Assembly: GCA_027021325.1 (NCBI GenBank)
Contig: JALUUN010000583.1
Coordinates: 1-6,696 of the forward strand
Source of the DNA: Planctomycetota bacterium
Lineage (GTDB): Bacteria; Planctomycetota; UBA1135
Direction of reading: 5' to 3'
DNA length: 6,696 nt
The notes beneath the pieces were generated by a model, which saw only the letters and a program-made list of their open reading frames with translations, searched no databases and had not been told where the DNA came from. This document shows positions 1-5,744 of this stretch, one piece after another (position 1 is the first letter of the stretch; the number at the start of each line of letters is the position of its first letter). The position numbers were made by a program, and so were the translations under genes.

Positions 1-812
1 TGGAGGCGGAACAACGCTTCGCCAAGGGCGAGGATCTCTTCCTCCAGGGAGTCGAGGCCTTGCGCGAGGCCCGCGATGGCCGGGCCCTGACCTATCTCGC
101 CCACGCCCGGGACTACTGGGGAGAGGACAGCCGCGCCGGCGAACTGGAGCGCGAGGTGGCGGATCTCGTCGCCTCCGACCTGACGGAGCAGGCCGAGCGC
201 AGCCTCCGGGCGGGCAACCTCGGTGCGGCCTGGGTGGCCCTGCGCCAGGCCGTGGAGCTGGATCCCGGCGACGAGGATCTCCTGGCCCGCCTGGAGCGCC
301 TGGACCGGGAGCTCCGGACCCGGGAGCTCCTGATGCGGGCCGAGCTCCGCATCCGCAGCGGATCCCTGGAGGAGGCCCAGGCCCTCCTCGACCAGATCGT
401 GGACCTCGGCGTCGAAGGCCACGAGGAAGAACTCGCCCGTCTCGACCGGCGCCTGGAGCTCGCGCGCAACGAGGACCGCTACCGGCGCGCCCGGGCCTAC
501 GAGCTGGACGGCCAGGTGCAGCGAGCCGCCGACCTCTACCAGGAGGTCCTGGTCTCCGTGGGGGACGAAGGCTTCGAGGACACCGCCGAGCGCTACCGCA
601 GGCTCCAGGACCGCCTGGCCCAGGCACGCCGCCACTACGCGGCCGCTCTGGAGGCCCAGGAGGACGGCGATCCGGAGGGCTACCGGCGGCACCTCGAGGC
701 CTGCGTCCGTCTGGCCCGGGACTTCGCCGACGCCTCCGAGCGCCTGCGGAACCTGGGGTCGGCCAGGGAGACGCCGCCGGAGGAATCCTCGGCGGCGGAC
801 GGAAGGTCCTAG
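1..812 (+). CDS. TPR-like helical-repeat protein, C-terminal part (5' end outside window)
   Basis: The reading frame is already open at the left edge. The first full codon is at base 3 and 269 residues are visible before the TAG stop. A TTG at 60 could be taken as a start, but the 19 codons before it continue the same amphipathic helical pattern, so the gene very likely begins upstream. Counting from base 3, the clearest TPR unit spans about residues 59-94, with the small-residue pattern A-E-R-S-L-R-A-G-N-L and a closing LDP. Looser helix pairs lie at about 5-40, 109-141, 160-200 and 210-245. The protein is very rich in Arg, Glu, Leu and Ala. It has no membrane segment, and its tail (about 252-269) is polar and probably disordered. 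TPR arrays usually bind proteins, but no partner or catalytic domain is visible, so the function is unknown. A coiled-coil reading is possible for some helices. Confidence 0.8.
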   Translation, partial: EAEQRFAKGEDLFLQGVEALREARDGRALTYLAHARDYWGEDSRAGELEREVADLVASDLTEQAERSLRAGNLGAAWVALRQAVELDPGDEDLLARLERLDRELRTRELLMRAELRIRSGSLEEAQALLDQIVDLGVEGHEEELARLDRRLELARNEDRYRRARAYELDGQVQRAADLYQEVLVSVGDEGFEDTAERYRRLQDRLAQARRHYAAALEAQEDGDPEGYRRHLEACVRLARDFADASERLRNLGSARETPPEESSAADGRS

Positions 813-1519
813 GAGGAGCCTTCCTCCTCCTGCGCCGGCCGCCGGCCCAGGCCGCCCAGGAGGAACAGGAGGCTCAGGACCGCGAAGGGCCACCAGGCGG
901 CCCCGCGCTCTCCCATGATGAAGCGGATGTAGAGCCAGGGGAGCCAGGCACTGACGGCGAGGATCCAGGTCCAGGCCGTGGCGGAGAGGGGCGAGAGCGG
1001 CGGGGCCGGGTCCTCGCCGCGCTCCAGGACGGCGCGGTTGCGTTCCGCCGTCGCCTCGGCCACCCGGTCCAGGAGCCGGCCGTTGGCGCGGATGGTGCGG
1101 TACTCGGCCGGAAGCCCAAGGGCCTGGGCGACGACGGTGGCCAGCGCCACCAGGGGATGGAGCCAGGCAGCGGCGGCACCGGCCTCGACCATGCCGCCGA
1201 GGACCGCGGTGGCCACGCTGAGGCTGGCACAGGTCATGGCCCACGGGGAGGCCTGCCACTTGTAACCGACATGCTCCACGTAGAAGGCGCGGTCCACGCC
1301 GTGGTCGCGAACCGCGTCCTTGATCGCGCGGCCGGTCCCGATCATGTAGACGAAGACGATGCTGTGGGTGAACAGCATCAGGATCGCGCCGGCGAGTCCC
1401 AGGCCCCGGTGCAGGAAGGCGGCCTCTCCGGCGCCCTGGGCGAGGCCGGTACCCAGGGCGGCGAGCATCCCGGCCAGGGATGTGCCGGCCAGAAGCGCGA
1501 AGATGGAGGACATCCGCAT
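809..1519 (-). CDS. Uncharacterised polytopic membrane protein, 236 aa
   Basis: I do not recognise this family. Starting at the ATG at 1519-1517, the protein has about six hydrophobic segments: residues 5-25, 38-61, 94-113, 115-136, 180-201 and 207-225. A polar loop (about 140-178) holds many charged residues, and the C-terminus is a soluble EEEGSS tail. The best-defined stretch is FTHSIVFVYMIGTG (50-63), followed by a charged segment and EHVGYKW (82-88). These look like a family signature with histidines at 37, 52, 73 and 83. The ATG at 1519 is preferred because GAGG lies 7 bases upstream. A second ATG two codons later (1513) is possible but has worse spacing. Longer in-frame extensions run through the tRNA gene and are rejected. 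The stop overlaps the TPR gene's stop by four bases. The tRNA-Ala is immediately upstream on the same strand, which suggests cotranscription. The role is unknown; ligand binding by the histidines is only a guess. Confidence 0.8.
   Translation of the reverse strand: MRMSSIFALLAGTSLAGMLAALGTGLAQGAGEAAFLHRGLGLAGAILMLFTHSIVFVYMIGTGRAIKDAVRDHGVDRAFYVEHVGYKWQASPWAMTCASLSVATAVLGGMVEAGAAAAWLHPLVALATVVAQALGLPAEYRTIRANGRLLDRVAEATAERNRAVLERGEDPAPPLSPLSATAWTWILAVSAWLPWLYIRFIMGERGAAWWPFAVLSLLFLLGGLGRRPAQEEEGSS
811..828. terminator. Short hairpin at the convergent gene ends, possible bidirectional terminator
   Basis: AGGAGGA (811-817) and TCCTCCT (822-828) form a perfect 7-bp inverted repeat with a 4-base loop, starting inside the overlapping stop codons of two convergent genes. 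The position suits a shared terminator. However, neither side has a T-run and the stem is short. The minus-strand copy also encodes the Glu/Ser-rich end of the membrane protein, so the symmetry may be a coding by-product. Confidence 0.3.
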
Positions 1520-1540
1520 TGCCCGTCCTCGGGCCGGGCA
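1520..1540 (-). promoter_or_regulatory. Ribosome binding site in a hairpin loop between tRNA and membrane-protein gene
   Basis: Read on the minus strand, TGCCCG (1540-1535) pairs with CGGGCA (1525-1520) over 6 bp. The 9-base loop (1534-1526) contains the Shine-Dalgarno-like GAGGA. The stem ends directly against the ATG at 1519. The element fills almost all of the 23 bases between the encoded CCA end of the tRNA and the start codon. It decides the start at 1519. It may expose the ribosome site after the tRNA is cut away, but that is inference. Confidence 0.5.
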
Positions 1541-1542
1541 GG

Positions 1543-1618
<76 letters not shown>

Positions 1619-1646
1619 ACGCGATTCCCGGCGGGGCCAGAGACGG

Positions 1647-1680
1647 CCCGGGGGCGCATAGGATAGGCGGCGTCCCCGGG
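1647..1680 (+). promoter_or_regulatory. 11-pair inverted repeat ending in the amidase ribosome binding site
   Basis: CCCGGGGGCGC (1647-1657) pairs with GCGTCCCCGGG (1670-1680). There are ten Watson-Crick pairs and one G-U (1654 with 1673), around a 12-base loop that holds ATAGGATAGG. The 3' arm overlaps the GGGAG ribosome site (1678-1682) of the downstream gene, so in RNA the hairpin could block translation. As DNA it could be an operator between two divergent units. In minus-strand RNA the G-U becomes a C-A mismatch, so the fold is favoured on the plus strand. If the plus-strand transcript starts inside the loop, the hairpin would not form in RNA. Confidence 0.45.
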
Positions 1681-1688
1681 AGCGTCCA
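1660..1688 (-). promoter_or_regulatory. Candidate sigma-70-type promoter for tRNA-Ala
   Basis: On the minus strand, TGGACG (1688-1683) and TATCCT (1665-1660) are separated by 17 bases. Each matches four of six consensus positions of the -35 and -10 boxes. Transcription would begin near 1652-1654, about 35 bases before the mature tRNA 5' end, which is a normal length for a leader removed by RNase P. The -35 box would overlap the Shine-Dalgarno region of the divergent amidase gene. The call rests on weak consensus matches alone. Confidence 0.35.
1678..1682 (+). promoter_or_regulatory. Shine-Dalgarno supporting the TTG start of the amidase gene
   Basis: GGGAG ends 6 bases before the TTG at 1689. 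The frame has a stop at 1659-1661 and no ATG, GTG or other usable codon between that stop and 1689. TTG at 1689 is therefore the only well-placed start. Confidence 0.6.
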
Positions 1689-2540
1689 TTGACCGGCCCC
1701 TCCACGACCACACGCCTCGCCGCCTGGCCCTTCGACGTCCGGCCGGGGCAGGTCCCGGCCAACCTCGACCAGGCGCGGGAGGGCCTGGAGCGGGCCCGGA
1801 CGGCCGGCGCCCGCCTGCTTCTCCTGCCCGAGAAGTGGACCACCTCCTTCCTGCCGGCCTACGACGAGGCGGTCCTCCGTGCCAGCGAGGAGGCCCTGGA
1901 ACTCCTGCACCGGGAGGCGGCCGCCGCCGGCCTCCTGGTGGCCGGCTCGGCGCCCGGTCCGTCGGGCGGCCGCCGTCCCTGGAACGAGTTCCACCTCCTC
2001 GGGGGGCCGGCCCTCCTGCGGCCCTACCGGAAGCGCTTCCTCTTCAGTCCGACGGGGGAGGGCCGGCAGTGCCGGCCGGGCGAGGACCCGCCACGGCTGT
2101 TCCCGGGTCCCGCCGGTCTGGAGCGCGCCGGAGCCGTTGTCTGCTACGACCTGCGCTTCCCCGAGGCGGTCCGCCCGCTCTTCTACGCGGGCCTGGAGCT
2201 TCTCCTGGTTCCGGCGCAGTGGCCGGTGCCCCGGGCGCAGGCCTTCGAGCTCCTGGTCCGGGCCCGGGCCCTGGAGAACCAGTGCTTTGTCCTGGCCTGC
2301 AACCGGAGCGGCCGGGCCAGTCTCGGCGGCGAGCGGGTCCTGGACTTCCCGGGCACGGCCCTCCTCGCCGGGCCGGCCGGGGAGCTGCGGGCCCGGAGCC
2401 GGGAAGGCGCGTTCCTCCTCGCCGAGGCGGATCCCGGCCAGCTCCGGGAAGCACGGCGCAAGATCCCCTGTCTCCGGGATTTGCGCCGCGCCTTCCCCGG
2501 CCTGGGGGAATCCCGGGCCGCGACCGGGCCCATGGGGTAG
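1689..2540 (+). CDS. Nitrilase-superfamily C-N hydrolase, omega-amidase/YafV-like
   Basis: The 283-residue protein is a carbon-nitrogen hydrolase, an alpha-beta-beta-alpha fold that cleaves amides through a cysteine thioester. The triad is visible: Glu48 in LLLLPEKW, Lys115 in YRKRFLF and Cys152 in VVCYDLRFPE. An extra Glu124 (TGEGR) sits where the family often has a second glutamate. The motifs VCYDLRFPE, the P-A-Q-W-P-V-P-R run at 175-182, RALENQCF and ACNRSG (204-208) resemble the YafV/Nit2 omega-amidase branch. That branch hydrolyses 2-oxoglutaramate or 2-oxosuccinamate to the oxo acid and ammonia. The substrate is inferred from those motifs only; another small amide is possible. It has no signal peptide, so it should be cytosolic. 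YafV is about 256 residues, so this version has a slightly longer C-terminus. No transaminase or methionine-salvage partner is adjacent, so the context does not narrow the pathway. Confidence 0.9.
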   Translation: MTGPSTTTRLAAWPFDVRPGQVPANLDQAREGLERARTAGARLLLLPEKWTTSFLPAYDEAVLRASEEALELLHREAAAAGLLVAGSAPGPSGGRRPWNEFHLLGGPALLRPYRKRFLFSPTGEGRQCRPGEDPPRLFPGPAGLERAGAVVCYDLRFPEAVRPLFYAGLELLLVPAQWPVPRAQAFELLVRARALENQCFVLACNRSGRASLGGERVLDFPGTALLAGPAGELRARSREGAFLLAEADPGQLREARRKIPCLRDLRRAFPGLGESRAATGPMG

Positions 2541-2543
2541 GAT
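2538..2543 (+). promoter_or_regulatory. TAGGAT hexamer, candidate -10 box for the FG-GAP gene
   Basis: TAGGAT begins with the amidase gene's own TAG stop and lies 41 bases before the FG-GAP start codon. It fits the TANNNT form of a -10 box. I see no convincing -35 box 16-18 bases upstream. The call is supported mainly by the same arrangement at 5619. Confidence 0.22.
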
Positions 2544-2554
2544 TGTCCGGCCCT

Positions 2555-2572
2555 TTCCGCCGGCCCGCGGAA
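2555..2572 (+). repeat. Small inverted repeat TTCCGC/GCGGAA upstream of the FG-GAP gene
   Basis: TTCCGC (2555-2560) and GCGGAA (2567-2572) form a 6-bp stem with a 6-base loop, 12 bases before the ATG. An overlapping alternative stem, CCGGC (2547-2551) with GCCGG (2559-2563), competes with it. The same two arms occur in the hairpin after this gene (4212-4226). It could be a leader structure or a weak terminator of the amidase transcript; there is no T-run. Confidence 0.35.
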
Positions 2573-2584
2573 CCGTCCCGACCG

Positions 2585-4183
2585 ATGAAGTCCTCCCTCC
2601 CTGCCAGGATTCCGTTCTGCCTGCTTCTGGCCTTTTCGCCCCTCGCCGCCCAGGAACAGGTCCACAAGATCGATGGTCCGGTCTCGAACGGCGAGTTCGG
2701 GACCGCCGTGGCCATGGGCGGCGACGTGGACGGGGACTGGCGTGACGACTTCATCGTCGGCGCCCCCTTCGACGACTCCGGGCCCAATGGCGGCGGCGCC
2801 GCCTACGTGTACTCCGGGGAGACCGGCCAGCTCCTGTATGCCCTCTACGGAGACTGGCCCGGCGCTGAGTTCGGCTCGGCGGTGGCCTTCGTCGAGGACA
2901 CCAACGGCGACGGCATCGGCGAGTGGCTGGTCGGGGCGCCCTTCGCGCAGATCAACAACAACACCACCGGAGCGGCCCGTCTCTTCAGCGGCGCCGACGG
3001 CAGTGAGCTCGTCACCCTGGTGGGGGAGCTTCCGGATGACGAGTTCGGCTGGTCGGTCAACGACGCCGGCGACATCACCGGGGACGGGTTGAGCGAGTTC
3101 ATCATCGGCGCCCCGCTGGCCGATCTGGAGGATCCCGACGGCGGCCGCGCCTACGTCTTCGACGGCTCCGACTACTCCACGGTCTACATCTGGAGCGGCG
3201 ACCGAGCCGGTGACGAGTTCGGCTGGTCCGTGGACGGCGCCGGCGACGTGGACGGCGACGGCATTCCCGACCTCGTGGTCGGCGCCCGGAGCGGCGGCAT
3301 CGCCGGCTCCCTGACCGGGCGTGTCGTGGTCCTGAGCGGCGCCGACGGCCGGGTGATCTACACCTGGGACGGCGAGGCCAGCAACGACCGCTTCGGCGTT
3401 TCGGTGGCCGGGCTCGGCGACGTGGACGGCGACCAGGTGCCCGATATCGCGGTCGGCGCCACGAAGACCGACTTCACCGGCAACGATGTCGGCTCCGCCT
3501 ATGTCTTCTCGGGCGCCACCGGTCTTCGGCTCTACCGCTTCGACGGCACCAGCGACAAGGAGAACTTCGGCCGCTGGGTCGAGGCCGCCGGCGACGTGGA
3601 CCTGGACGGCGACGCCGAGATCTTCGTCGGCGCCTACAAGAACGACGAAGGCGCCTCGGACGCGGGCAAGGCCTTCGTCTACGACGGCGGCACCGGAAGC
3701 CCCCTCTACCAGTTCCTGGGCGAGAACGGCAGCGACCAGTTCGGCTACGCCCTGAGCGGCGGCGGGGATCTCGACGGCGACGGCTTCCCGGACGTCCTGG
3801 TGGGTGCCCGCTGGGACGACGACGGCGGTACCGACGCGGGATCGGTCTACGCCTGGCGCTCCGACGGCATGGTGCTCAGCATCGACGGCGTCCTCGCGGG
3901 AGAGACCCGCACCCTGAGCGTCATCCGTGCCCGCGCCGACAGCCAGGTCAACTTCGTCTACGACTTCAACCAGGGGACCTTCGCCGTCGGCCCCTTCTGC
4001 CCCGGCGCCTTTGTGGACATGCAGGATCCCAAGCTCATCCAGTGGGTGGACACGAACCCGGACGGCACCGCTTCCGTCAGCTTCCCGGTGCCGGGCAGCG
4101 CCGCCAGCGTCCGGGTCCTGTTCCAGGCCGTGGACGTCTACGCCTGCCGGGTGAGCCCGCTCCTCATCGTCACCTTCGGCTGA
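2585..4183 (+). CDS. Secreted seven-bladed FG-GAP (integrin-alpha-like) beta-propeller protein
   Basis: The 532-residue protein begins with a signal peptide: basic N-terminus, hydrophobic core 9-21 and probable cleavage after Ala22. Seven FG-GAP units follow, starting at Phe38, 96, 154, 212, 270, 328 and 386. Each runs from FG to VGA-type residues and carries a calcium-loop motif of the DxDxDG kind, at D47, 105, 163, 221, 279, 337 and 395. Seven units make a complete propeller. The strand before the first FG (about 24-37) probably closes the ring, because blade 7 lacks its own outer strand. A tail domain (about 426-532) holds Cys472 and Cys521, the only cysteines outside the signal peptide. 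No membrane anchor or lipobox is seen, so it is exported or on the surface. FG-GAP propellers bind proteins or polysaccharides with calcium; the ligand here is unknown. ATG 2585 is chosen because the signal peptide starts there. Its Shine-Dalgarno is poor (GGAA about 12 bases away), and the long upstream frame is only a shadow of the amidase gene. Confidence 0.93.
   Translation: MKSSLPARIPFCLLLAFSPLAAQEQVHKIDGPVSNGEFGTAVAMGGDVDGDWRDDFIVGAPFDDSGPNGGGAAYVYSGETGQLLYALYGDWPGAEFGSAVAFVEDTNGDGIGEWLVGAPFAQINNNTTGAARLFSGADGSELVTLVGELPDDEFGWSVNDAGDITGDGLSEFIIGAPLADLEDPDGGRAYVFDGSDYSTVYIWSGDRAGDEFGWSVDGAGDVDGDGIPDLVVGARSGGIAGSLTGRVVVLSGADGRVIYTWDGEASNDRFGVSVAGLGDVDGDQVPDIAVGATKTDFTGNDVGSAYVFSGATGLRLYRFDGTSDKENFGRWVEAAGDVDLDGDAEIFVGAYKNDEGASDAGKAFVYDGGTGSPLYQFLGENGSDQFGYALSGGGDLDGDGFPDVLVGARWDDDGGTDAGSVYAWRSDGMVLSIDGVLAGETRTLSVIRARADSQVNFVYDFNQGTFAVGPFCPGAFVDMQDPKLIQWVDTNPDGTASVSFPVPGSAASVRVLFQAVDVYACRVSPLLIVTFG
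2696..3811 (+). repeat. Seven in-gene FG-GAP repeats with an exact 174-base period
   Basis: The Phe codons that open the FG-GAP units lie at 2696, 2870, 3044, 3218, 3392, 3566 and 3740. Every interval is exactly 174 bases, that is 58 codons. The calcium-loop aspartates keep the same spacing. Units 3 and 4 are the most alike (EFGWSV and a G-D-x-x-G-D-G loop in both). The others have diverged in sequence while keeping their length, so this is an old or selected repeat and not a recent tandem duplication. Confidence 0.9.
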
Positions 4184-4199
4184 TCCCCGGCCGGCTGCC

Positions 4200-4238
4200 G
4201 CGAGCCCCGGATTCCGCCCAGCGGAAACCGGGGCTCGC
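4200..4238 (+). terminator. Strong hairpin after the FG-GAP gene, probable terminator
   Basis: An 11-bp outer stem (4200-4210 with 4228-4238, core CGAGCCCCGG/CCGGGGCTCG) is followed by one A-A mismatch. An inner 6-bp stem TTCCGC/GCGGAA (4212-4217 with 4221-4226) then closes on a CCA loop. It begins 16 bases after the FG-GAP stop, the usual place for a terminator. The bases after it are pyrimidine-rich (CTCTATCCTCTC) and not a T-run, so it is not a textbook intrinsic terminator. It ends 18 bases before the next ATG. It could instead act as an mRNA 3'-end stabiliser, or block read-through into the channel gene. Confidence 0.7.
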
Positions 4239-4241
4239 CTC

Positions 4242-4247
4242 TATCCT
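4242..4247 (+). promoter_or_regulatory. TATCCT, candidate -10 box giving a near-leaderless channel mRNA
   Basis: TATCCT ends 9 bases before the ATG at 4257. Transcription starting at the usual distance from a -10 box would begin at or a few bases before the start codon. That would explain why no Shine-Dalgarno is seen there. There is no clear -35 box; the expected position lies inside the hairpin. Confidence 0.28.
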
Positions 4248-4256
4248 CTCGGCGCC

Positions 4257-5621
4257 ATGGCGCAGGTCACCCCGATCGACGCCCCGCCCGCCCTGCCGAC
4301 CCTCCTGGACCGTCTCCAGGACTGGCTGGTCTCCGCGGCGGGTCTGGAACCGGAGCCGGCCCGCTGGCTGTCCTGGGCGCTCCTGGTCCTGGCGGTCCTG
4401 GCCGGATCCTGGCTGGCGAAGCTCGTCGCCCGCCGCGGCATCGTCCGTGCGGTCCGCAGCCTTTCCGCCCGCACCCGTACGCAGGTGGACGATGAACTGG
4501 TCCGCCACCGGGTCTTCGAGAAGCTGAGCCATCTGGCCCCGGCCCTGGTGATCTGGTCCTCGGCCCATCTCCTGGCTCCGGACTCCGCCTCCGCACGAGA
4601 CTGGATCCAGCGCCTGGGGGAGGCCTACATGATCCTGGTGGGCGGACTGGTGGGCGGCGCCCTTCTCCGGGCCCTGACGGCGATCTACGAGCGCCGGCCG
4701 CGGGCGCGCGAGCAGCCCATCAAGAGCTATGTCCAGGTCGTGGCGATCCTGATGTGGCTGCTGGTGGGGATCCTGGTGGTGGCCCGGCTCCTGGACAAGG
4801 ATCCCAGCGGCCTCATCACCGGCCTCGGTGCGCTCACCGCGGTCCTGCTCCTGGTCTTCAAGGACAGCATCCTCGGCTTCGTCGCAAGCCTCCATCTGGC
4901 GGCCAACGACATGGTCCGCCGCGGGGACTGGATCGAGATGCCGAAGTACGGCGCCGACGGCGACGTGATCGACGTCTCCCTGGCCACGGTCAAGGTCCGG
5001 AACTGGGACAAGACCATCACCACGATCCCGACCTATGCCCTCATGGCCGACAGTTTCAAGAACTGGCGGGGCATGAGCGAGGCGGGAGGGCGGCGCATCA
5101 AGCGCGCCCTGCGCATCGACCTCCACACCATCCGCTTCCTGGAGCCCGAGGACGTCGAACGTCTCTCCCGGATCCAGATCCTCAAGCCCTACCTGGAGGC
5201 GCGGCTGGCCGAGGTCGAGCGCTGGAACCAGGAGCATGGCGCCGATCCGGCCAGTCCGGTCAACGGCCGCCGTCTGACGAACATCGGTACCTTCCGTGCC
5301 TACTGCCTGGCCTGGCTCCGGACCCATCCCCTGGTGCACGAGGGCATGACGCTCCTGGTCCGGCAGCTGCCGCCCGATGCCCAGGGCCTGCCCCTGGAGA
5401 TCTACGTCTTCAGCCGCGAGACCCGCTGGGTGCCCTACGAGGCCTTCCAGGCCGACCTCTTCGACCATCTCCTCGCGGCCCTGCCCGAGTTCGGGCTGCG
5501 GGTGCACCAGATCCCGAGTGGCGCCGACCTCCGACTGCTGGCGCGGGTCGGCCTCTCCGGTTCCGGGGCGGGAGGGCCGGGCGCCGTCGAATCGCGTCCG
5601 GCGGACGGGATCGGAGGGTAG
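4257..5621 (+). CDS. ybdG: YbdG-like mechanosensitive channel, MscS family
   Basis: The 454-residue protein is an inner-membrane MscS-family channel of the YbdG (MscM-type) branch, which opens under membrane tension and protects against osmotic shock. Hydrophobic segments lie at about 37-57, 90-107, 121-142, 158-179 and a pore-lining helix at about 185-215. After these comes the MscS beta domain with the very YbdG-like run GDWIEMPKYGADGDVIDVSL (223-242). VKVRNWDKTITTIPTYAL (245-262) and SFKNWRGMSEAGGRRIKR (266-283) then follow. The C-terminal cytoplasmic part keeps RRLTNIGTFRAY (338-349), MTLLVRQLPPDAQGLPLEIY (364-383), FQADLFDHLLAALPEFGLRV (397-416) and H417-Q418. These match my memory of E. 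coli YbdG (about 415 residues) closely. A Gly/Ser/Pro-rich tail (about 432-454) is extra. The ATG at 4257 has no Shine-Dalgarno. The gene stands alone behind a strong hairpin. The family is near certain; gating properties cannot be read from sequence. Confidence 0.95.
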   Translation: MAQVTPIDAPPALPTLLDRLQDWLVSAAGLEPEPARWLSWALLVLAVLAGSWLAKLVARRGIVRAVRSLSARTRTQVDDELVRHRVFEKLSHLAPALVIWSSAHLLAPDSASARDWIQRLGEAYMILVGGLVGGALLRALTAIYERRPRAREQPIKSYVQVVAILMWLLVGILVVARLLDKDPSGLITGLGALTAVLLLVFKDSILGFVASLHLAANDMVRRGDWIEMPKYGADGDVIDVSLATVKVRNWDKTITTIPTYALMADSFKNWRGMSEAGGRRIKRALRIDLHTIRFLEPEDVERLSRIQILKPYLEARLAEVERWNQEHGADPASPVNGRRLTNIGTFRAYCLAWLRTHPLVHEGMTLLVRQLPPDAQGLPLEIYVFSRETRWVPYEAFQADLFDHLLAALPEFGLRVHQIPSGADLRLLARVGLSGSGAGGPGAVESRPADGIGG

Positions 5622-5624
5622 AAT
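5619..5624 (+). promoter_or_regulatory. TAGAAT hexamer, candidate -10 box for fabH
   Basis: TAGAAT begins with the channel gene's TAG stop and matches five of six bases of the TATAAT -10 consensus. It lies 120 bases before the fabH ATG. No good -35 match sits 16-18 bases upstream, so the promoter call is tentative. Confidence 0.3.
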
Positions 5625-5657
5625 GGTTCCGATGGCACCGTCTGCCCCACAGGGCCG

Positions 5658-5685
5658 CCGCGGCCTCCTCCCCCAAGAGGCGCGG
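5658..5685 (+). promoter_or_regulatory. Hairpin in the fabH leader
   Basis: CCGC (5658-5661) and GCCTC (5663-5667) pair with GAGGC (5677-5681) and GCGG (5682-5685). This gives nine pairs with one bulged G (5662) and a C-rich 9-base loop. It lies in the 123-base gap between the channel stop and the fabH start. No T-run follows, so it may be a leader structure or a weak terminator. Nothing else in the gap looks coding: ATGs at 5623 and 5632 are in another frame and lead only to a short out-of-frame ORF. Confidence 0.4.
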
Positions 5686-5744
5686 TCGCCCGGATCGTTG
5701 CCAACCCGGCGCCGGACTGCCGCCGACAGCTCTCCTTCCTCTCC

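Noticed and set aside
60..62. TTG as the true start of the TPR gene
   Set aside because: The frame is open to the window edge and the preceding codons continue the helical pattern, so the gene is more likely truncated by the window.
1835..2584. Upstream extension of the FG-GAP frame, giving a 782-residue protein
   Set aside because: The extra residues are Pro/Gly/Arg-rich and out of frame with the amidase, which has a full catalytic triad. The signal peptide begins at ATG 2585.
2696..3811. CRISPR-like or recent tandem DNA repeat, given the regular 174-base period
   Set aside because: The period is the FG-GAP blade. Units are conserved as protein and diverged as DNA, with no spacer-repeat pattern.
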